NCBI RefSeq assembly: GCF_900110855.1
Contig: NZ_FOFA01000003.1
Span: forward strand, 372,001-436,000
Direction of reading: 5' to 3'
Origin: Microlunatus flavus
GTDB lineage: Bacteria > Actinomycetota > Actinomycetes > Propionibacteriales > Propionibacteriaceae
Length of the DNA: 64,000 nt
Shown: positions 59,393-64,000 of the stretch, piece by piece
Layout: every line of letters starts with the position of its first letter
How positions within the stretch are numbered: the stretch's first letter is position 1
The notes under the pieces: model-generated
The model's input: the letters and a program-made list of their open reading frames with translations, nothing else
The model's database searches: none
What the model was told of the DNA's origin: nothing
Made by a program: the position numbers and the translations under genes

Positions 59393-59428
59393 GCCTGGTC
59401 AGAGCGACGAAACCTGCTCTGACCAGGC
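59393..59428. terminator. Perfect 13-bp hairpin beside tRNA-Pro
   Basis: GCCTGGTCAGAGC pairs with GCTCTGACCAGGC over a 10-nt loop, 10 bp downstream of the tRNA 3' end. Terminator of the tRNA and/or integrase arm structure; matches the hairpin at 55927. Confidence 0.6.
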
Positions 59429-59436
59429 GATATGCC

Positions 59437-59512
<76 letters not shown>

Positions 59513-59598
59513 CTGGGCTCCGAACCCTCGGAGCCGCGGTGGATGACTGTACTACTCCCGGGCCCCGACCCTCGAACCGTCCGCGAGCGAGGCGCGGC

Positions 59599-60264
59599 TC
59601 AGGGGGTCTGGGCCTCCAGGACCGCCCAGTTGAACCGTGGGGCCCCGGGCCCGCGGGCGATCGTCACGGCCATCCAGACCGCCATCATCATCTCGGTCGC
59701 GGCAGCGGTCGCGATGCCGCCGAGGTCGAGCATCTGGGGGTCGCGCCAGCCGAAGGCGTGCAGCAGCGTACGGACCTCGTCCTTGGCGTCGACCGAGTCG
59801 CTGGAGAGGAAGACCAGGTGGTCGCCCGGGATGCTCGCCGGGCGGACCATCACGGCGTTGTTCATCGTGTTGAGGGTCTTGACGACCCGGCTGGCGGGGT
59901 AGGCGTGCTGGATCCGGGCGCCCAGCGAGTCCTCCGCCGTCGCGACCGGAAGAGGGAAGCCGCCGTCGACCGGGCGCAGCTCGTTGGACACATCGACGAG
60001 GGTCGTTCCCGCGAGCGCCTCGGGCCCCACCTGCGCGAGGGCTTCCAGCGACACCGCGCCGTTGGTGGCGTTGACCACGAGGGGCGCGGCGGCCACGGCG
60101 TCGGCGAAGGAACCGGTCGCCACACCACGGTCACCGGCGAAGACGGCGAGGCTCGAGGACCCGGCGCTGCGTGCCCCCACCGTGACGTCGTAGCCGACCT
60201 CGGCGGCCCGGCGCGCGATCGCCTGCCCGACCTGCCCGGTCCCCAGGACCCCCAGCTGCGGCAC
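59599..60264 (-). CDS. NADP-binding oxidoreductase (F420H2:NADP reductase-like)
   Basis: 221 residues from GTG 60264, with AGGAGG 4 nt upstream; the frame is open to ATG 60357 but that overlaps the next promoter. QLGVLGTGQVGQAIARRAAE, DVTVGARS, LVDVSNELRP, VVKTLNTMNN and LGGIATAAATEMMMAVW match the same family as the protein at 19821. Cofactor use with F420 is inference. Confidence 0.85.
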   Translation of the reverse strand: MPQLGVLGTGQVGQAIARRAAEVGYDVTVGARSAGSSSLAVFAGDRGVATGSFADAVAAAPLVVNATNGAVSLEALAQVGPEALAGTTLVDVSNELRPVDGGFPLPVATAEDSLGARIQHAYPASRVVKTLNTMNNAVMVRPASIPGDHLVFLSSDSVDAKDEVRTLLHAFGWRDPQMLDLGGIATAAATEMMMAVWMAVTIARGPGAPRFNWAVLEAQTP

Positions 60265-60355
60265 GCTGCCTCCTGCGCTCGTACGGGGCGACCGTAACGC
60301 CGCGACGGGCGAGGTCGTCAAGGGTCGAGGTTCGGCTGCTGCCGATGTATCGGAC

Positions 60356-60919
60356 ATGAGCCCCGATCCTCTGCTGACCCAGCGACGACGGGTGGAGGCG
60401 ACGATGAGCGCGATCGACGACAAGTGGGCGGCCCTGGGCGGTCCGGGCGGGTTCCTCGGGTGGCCCCAGGACGAGGGGGCCGGCAGCGAGGAGATGGACA
60501 CCAACCCGCCGGGCGGGCGCTGCCGCGACTTCCAGGGCAGCTCGATCTACGTCAAATCCGGCGTCGGCGCCTTCGAGGTGCACGGCGACATCCGGCTGGC
60601 CTGGGTGCGCTGGCGCGCCGTGGGCGGGGTGCTCGGCTTCCCGACCACCGACGAGACCTCGACGCCGGACGGGCGAGGGCGCTACAACCACTTCGAGCGC
60701 GGGTCGATCTACTGGACCCCGCAGACGGGGGCGCACGTGGTCTACGGCGACATCCGCCAGCGGTGGGCCGCGATGGGCTGGGAACGCAGCCGGCTCGGCT
60801 ACCCGACCAGCGACGAGCGCGACTCCTCGACGCCGGGCGGACGGATGAACGACTTCGAGGGCGGCGTGATCTTCTGGACGCCGCCGCACGAGCTGGACGT
60901 CCGGTTCCAGATCGACTGA
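60356..60919 (+). CDS. LGFP-repeat protein
   Basis: 187 residues. Three LGFP units: GGFLGWPQDEG, GGVLGFPTTDET and SRLGYPTSDERD, each followed by an aromatic strand (SSIYVKSG, GSIYWTPQTGAH, GGVIFWTPPHE). LGFP repeats occur in cell-wall-associated actinobacterial proteins and are thought to bind cell-wall polymers. No signal peptide here, so location is unclear. A second start at 60404 is possible. Confidence 0.85.
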   Translation: MSPDPLLTQRRRVEATMSAIDDKWAALGGPGGFLGWPQDEGAGSEEMDTNPPGGRCRDFQGSSIYVKSGVGAFEVHGDIRLAWVRWRAVGGVLGFPTTDETSTPDGRGRYNHFERGSIYWTPQTGAHVVYGDIRQRWAAMGWERSRLGYPTSDERDSSTPGGRMNDFEGGVIFWTPPHELDVRFQID

Positions 60920-61057
60920 GGCGGCGTTGCGCAGGTCACGGAACCTCCGTCGGGGTGCTTGTCAGGCGGTGGTGGACGGCCCGAGACTCGGGCCTGCGGG
61001 AACGTTCCCGCACGCGGCCACCCGTACGGTCGCGCCGGCACCGACCCAGGAGTCCCC

Positions 61058-61945
61058 GTGCGTCCGTCCCGCTCCCGCCTCGTCCCCCTGCTGACCCGGG
61101 CGCTGGCCATCCCGGCCCTCGCCCTCACCAGCCTGGTCGCCGTCGGGGCGACCCCCGCGCAGGCCGCCTGCAGCGACGTCGACGTCGTGTTCGCCCGGGG
61201 CACGGGAGAGACTCCGGGGCTCGGTGTCCTCGGCCGCCCCCTGGTCAGCGGCCTCCAGTCGCAGCTCAGCGGCTACTCGGTCAGCTCGTACGCCGTGGAC
61301 TACGCCGCGAACTCGTCCCAGACGAGCGCCGGGCCGGGCGCGACGGACATGTCCAGCCACATCAGCTCGGTGGCGGCCTCGTGCCCGGGCACGCGCTTCG
61401 TCATCGGCGGCTACTCCCAGGGCGGCACCGTCACCGACATCGCCATCGGGATCCGCACGGGCGTCACCACCGGCACCCCGATCCCGTCCGCCCTGTCGGG
61501 GCGCGTCGCGGCGGTGGTCGTGTTCGGGAACCCGCTCGGCGCCAGCGGGCGGACCATCGCGACGGCCAGCACCGTGTACGGCCCGAAGTCGCGCGACTAC
61601 TGCAACGTCAGCGACTCGATCTGCGGTCGGCAGGGCTCCAACCCGGCGGGCGAGGGGAGCGGCGGCCACCTCAGCTACCAGACCAACGGTTCGGTGACGC
61701 AGGCGGTCGGCTTCGCCGCCGGTCTCGTCCGCACGGGCGGCAGCGGCGGGACGCCGACCCCGACCCCGACCACGTGCGTGACCGCGTCGACGCTGTCCCA
61801 CGTCGCGGCCGACCGGGCCGTCAGCCTCTACGGACGCGCGTACGCCCGCGGCTCGCGCGACGCGCTCGGCCTGACCAGCTCGTACAACGTGGTCTCGCTG
61901 CGCGAGTCCGGCACCGACAGCTGGGACCTCGTCAGCTCCTGCTGA
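61058..61945 (+). CDS. Secreted cutinase-family esterase with C-terminal extension
   Basis: 295 residues from GTG 61058, AGGAG 6 nt upstream. Signal peptide RLVPLLTRALAIPALALTSL, cut after AQAA. Cutinase core: DVDVVFARGTGETPGLG, the Ser in FVIGGYSQGGTVTD, Cys-linked DYCNVSDSICGRQG with the acid, and GGHLSY (His). A PTPTPT linker leads to about 65 further residues with two Cys, not part of the core. Likely acts on lipid or polyester esters. Confidence 0.88.
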   Translation: MRPSRSRLVPLLTRALAIPALALTSLVAVGATPAQAACSDVDVVFARGTGETPGLGVLGRPLVSGLQSQLSGYSVSSYAVDYAANSSQTSAGPGATDMSSHISSVAASCPGTRFVIGGYSQGGTVTDIAIGIRTGVTTGTPIPSALSGRVAAVVVFGNPLGASGRTIATASTVYGPKSRDYCNVSDSICGRQGSNPAGEGSGGHLSYQTNGSVTQAVGFAAGLVRTGGSGGTPTPTPTTCVTASTLSHVAADRAVSLYGRAYARGSRDALGLTSSYNVVSLRESGTDSWDLVSSC

Positions 61946-61973
61946 TCCCGCACGGGGCGTACGGCGCTCGACC

Positions 61974-62006
61974 GGGGCGGGTCGCGACGTGCTCGCGGCC
62001 CGCCCC
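61974..62006 (+). terminator. Terminator-like hairpin after cutinase gene
   Basis: Stem of 13 bp (GGGGCGGGTCGCG with CGCGGCCCGCCCC, one T-G wobble), loop 7 nt, 28 bp after the stop. Confidence 0.55.
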
Positions 62007-62277
62007 GCGGACGAACGCCCTCTCGGACGAACGCCGGCGCGCATGACGCTCGGCTACGGGCGGTATCACCGGCGCGACCGGCGGCTCCGAGAAGGCACAG
62101 GGGTCACGACGTGCCGGACCTGGACGCCGCGGTGGGGGACCGCGACCGACCTCCGGTGCGTCGTGACCCGGAACTCGCCCGGCGCCCCCGCCGCTCGTCG
62201 GGACGCTGGACGCCCAGGATCACGAGAGCGGCTGCCTGTCCGGGGTGACGGACGGTTCGGCTGGGTACCAGAGGTGC

Positions 62278-63171
62278 ATGGCTGACCAGACCAAGCAGAC
62301 CGACCCGACCGAGCAGCACGACCAGCCCGCCAGCCTGGGCGAGGAGATCCCGCACCCCGGGCTCACGAAGGACATGGGCGACCAGCCCGACCACGGCGAG
62401 GACTCCTACCGCGGCAGCGACCGCCTGGCCGGCAAGCGGGCCGTGATCACCGGCGGCGACTCCGGCATCGGCCGTGCCGTCGCGCTGGCCTTCGCCCGCG
62501 AGGGCGCCGACGTGCTCATCAGCTATCTCCCCGAGGAGGAGGACGACGCGGCCGAGACCGTCCGGCTCGTCGAGGCGGCCGGGCGGAAGGCCGTGCGCTG
62601 CCCGGGCGACATCCGCGAGGAGGAGGTGTGCGCCCAGGTCATCGACACCGCCGTGTCCGAGCTCGGCGGCATCGACGTCCTCGTCAACAACGCCGCCTAC
62701 CAGATGGCGCAGATGGGCGGCATCGCCGACATCACCACCGAGCAGTTCGACCGGGTGCTCAAGACGAACCTCTACGCGATGTTCTGGCTCTGCAAGCTCG
62801 CGATCCCGCACCTGAAGCCCGGGTCGGTGATCATCAACACCTCGTCGGTCCAGGGCACCTCGCCCTCGCCCGAGCTGCTCGATTACGCCACCACCAAGGC
62901 CGGCATCATCAACTTCACCAAGGGCCTCGCCCAGGAGCTCGCGGAGAAGGGCATCCGCGTCAACACCGTGGCGCCCGGCCCGATCTGGACGCCGCTGATC
63001 CCGGCGACCATGCCGACGGAGAAGTCGGAGAGCCACGGCGAGTCGGTCCCGCTCGGCCGGGCCGGCCAGCCCGCCGAGGTCGCGCCGGCGTACGTCTTCT
63101 TCGCCTCGCAGGAGTCGAGCTACGTCACCGGCGAGATCCTCACGGTCGCCGGCGGCGGCCAGGCCAGCTGA
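62278..63171 (+). CDS. SDR oxidoreductase (paralogue of 49715)
   Basis: 297 residues. Long polar N-terminus (TKQTDPTEQHDQPASLGEEI), then AVITGGDSGIGRAVALAFA, NNAAYQMAQMG, NTSSVQGTSPS and YATTKAGIINF. Same subgroup and length as the SDR at 49715, with APGPIWTPLIP conserved, but encoded on the other strand. Substrate unknown. Confidence 0.88.
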   Translation: MADQTKQTDPTEQHDQPASLGEEIPHPGLTKDMGDQPDHGEDSYRGSDRLAGKRAVITGGDSGIGRAVALAFAREGADVLISYLPEEEDDAAETVRLVEAAGRKAVRCPGDIREEEVCAQVIDTAVSELGGIDVLVNNAAYQMAQMGGIADITTEQFDRVLKTNLYAMFWLCKLAIPHLKPGSVIINTSSVQGTSPSPELLDYATTKAGIINFTKGLAQELAEKGIRVNTVAPGPIWTPLIPATMPTEKSESHGESVPLGRAGQPAEVAPAYVFFASQESSYVTGEILTVAGGGQAS

Positions 63172-63184
63172 CCTCAGCCGCTCG

Positions 63185-63241
63185 CGAGCGGTACCTCGTC
63201 CCGGTCGGCGTTGACCCACGACCGGGACCGGGTACCGCTCG
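63185..63241. terminator. Long bidirectional hairpin between convergent genes
   Basis: CGAGCGGTACC pairs with GGTACCGCTCG, and inside it CCCGGTC with GACCGGG. It fills the gap between the SDR and the XRE regulator, both ending here. Confidence 0.65.
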
Positions 63242-63249
63242 GAGGGCTG

Positions 63250-64000
63250 TCAGCCGACGAAGGCCTGGGTCCCCAGGACGACCGCGAGGGCCAGCCGCTC
63301 GGCGTCCTCGGTGCCCGGCTCGGCGGTGTAGACCATCAGCCGCAGGTCGTCCGCGGTCACGACGAGCGTGTCGCAGTCGAGCGCGATCGGGCCGACCGTG
63401 GGGTGCGCGACGGTCTTGCGGCGGGTGCCGTCGCGACGCACGACGGGGTCCGCCGAGTCCCAGAGCTCCGTGAACTCCGGGCTCAGCCGCGCCAGCTCGG
63501 CCACGAGCCGTCCGACGGCCGGGTCACCCGGGTAGCGGGTCGCGGTGCCGCGGAGGTCGGCCACGAGACCGGCCTTGAGCTCGGCGTGCTCCTCGGGCGT
63601 GGCGACCGCCCGGCTGCCCGGCCCGACGAGGTGGCGCCACAGCGCGTTGCGCTCCAGGCCCTGCCAGCCGGAGGTGTCGCCCATCAGGGCGTCGTACGGG
63701 GCGTTGGCCTCGACGAGCGTCCACGTCGCGTCGTAGACCACGACCGGGGTGTCGGCGAGCCGGTCGAGCAGGCGCTGCACGCTGGGGGTGACCCGCGAGC
63801 AGACCACGCCGGGCCCCGGCGCCACGTGCCCGGCCAGCCGGAAGAGCACGTCGCGCTCCGCGTCGTCGAGGCGGAGCGCGCGGGATAGCGACTCGACGAC
63901 CTGCACGGACGGCGACGTCGCCCGGCCCTGCTCGAGCCGGGTCAGGTAGTCGGCCGAGATGGCGGCCAGGCCGGCCAGCTCCTCGCGCCGCAGCCCGGGC
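63250..64000 (-). CDS. XRE-family regulator with MmyB-type C-terminus (5' end beyond window)
   Basis: At least 249 residues. HTH part at the right edge: PGLRREELAGLAAISADYLT followed by RLEQGRATSPS. The C-terminal domain has RLLDRLADTPVVVYDATWTL, EANAPYDALMGD and SPEFTELWDSADPV, the MmyB-like ligand domain of actinobacterial helix-turn-helix regulators. These usually control a neighbouring oxidoreductase; here the gene beyond the window edge would be the candidate. Confidence 0.85.
   Translation of the reverse strand, partial: PGLRREELAGLAAISADYLTRLEQGRATSPSVQVVESLSRALRLDDAERDVLFRLAGHVAPGPGVVCSRVTPSVQRLLDRLADTPVVVYDATWTLVEANAPYDALMGDTSGWQGLERNALWRHLVGPGSRAVATPEEHAELKAGLVADLRGTATRYPGDPAVGRLVAELARLSPEFTELWDSADPVVRRDGTRRKTVAHPTVGPIALDCDTLVVTADDLRLMVYTAEPGTEDAERLALAVVLGTQAFVG

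Overview
The window is very GC-rich with strongly GC-biased third positions. It carries LuxR/LAL regulators, F420-type luciferase-like enzymes, a PucR regulator, LGFP repeats, an actinobacterial cutinase and several apparently leaderless genes. This points to a high-GC actinomycete, probably a soil or environmental genus; I cannot place it lower than that. No essential housekeeping operon is present. The content is accessory metabolism, regulation, secreted hydrolases and toxin-antitoxin loci, plus one tRNA-Pro(GGG) gene.

Layout. 1-3.6 kb: 5' part of an ECF sigma factor gene, an APH-type kinase, and a secreted amidase with a small membrane protein. 3.6-5.6 kb: a two-gene minus-strand unit whose second gene looks like a bacterial MACPF pore-former with a PASTA-like tail. 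5.8-16.1 kb: small-molecule enzymes (DinB, alpha/beta hydrolase, FAD monooxygenase, SRPBCC, RibD-like, kinase), a TetR with tandem operators, small membrane proteins, a decayed ABC-transporter tail and an MFS exporter. 16.5-24.6 kb: hydrolases and an NADP reductase around a PucR and a large LAL regulator; two hydrolase genes here share an operator/promoter module. 24.6-37.7 kb: GlxA, APC permease, HAD, SDR/TetR pair, transglutaminase-like protein, SRPBCC-DUF4166 pair, a Phd-RelE module, methyltransferase, secreted PLD-like protein, a lipoprotein-like/RidA fusion, LLM and VOC enzymes. 37.8-46.9 kb: GMC oxidoreductase, hydrolase, a second LAL regulator and another hydrolase, with a duplicated promoter cassette of about 140 bp; then HxlR, LLM and FAD oxidase. 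47-50.6 kb: frameshifted DUF72, secreted carboxylesterase, SDR.

50.9-59.5 kb is the most distinctive region: two tandem, degraded integrative elements in the tRNA-Pro gene. Three 44-bp copies of the tRNA 3' half lie at 50950, 55971 and 59437, the last inside the intact tRNA. Each element's right end carries a remnant of a tyrosine-integrase gene; one lost its start codon and frame, the other is cut by an IS3-family element. The cargo is three type II toxin-antitoxin modules and several unrecognised genes, two of them broken. The Phd-RelE module at the left end is almost identical to the one at 31.9 kb.

59.6-64 kb returns to normal chromosomal genes: F420/NADP reductase-like protein, LGFP-repeat protein, secreted cutinase, an SDR paralogous to the one at 49.7 kb, and a truncated XRE/MmyB regulator at the right edge.
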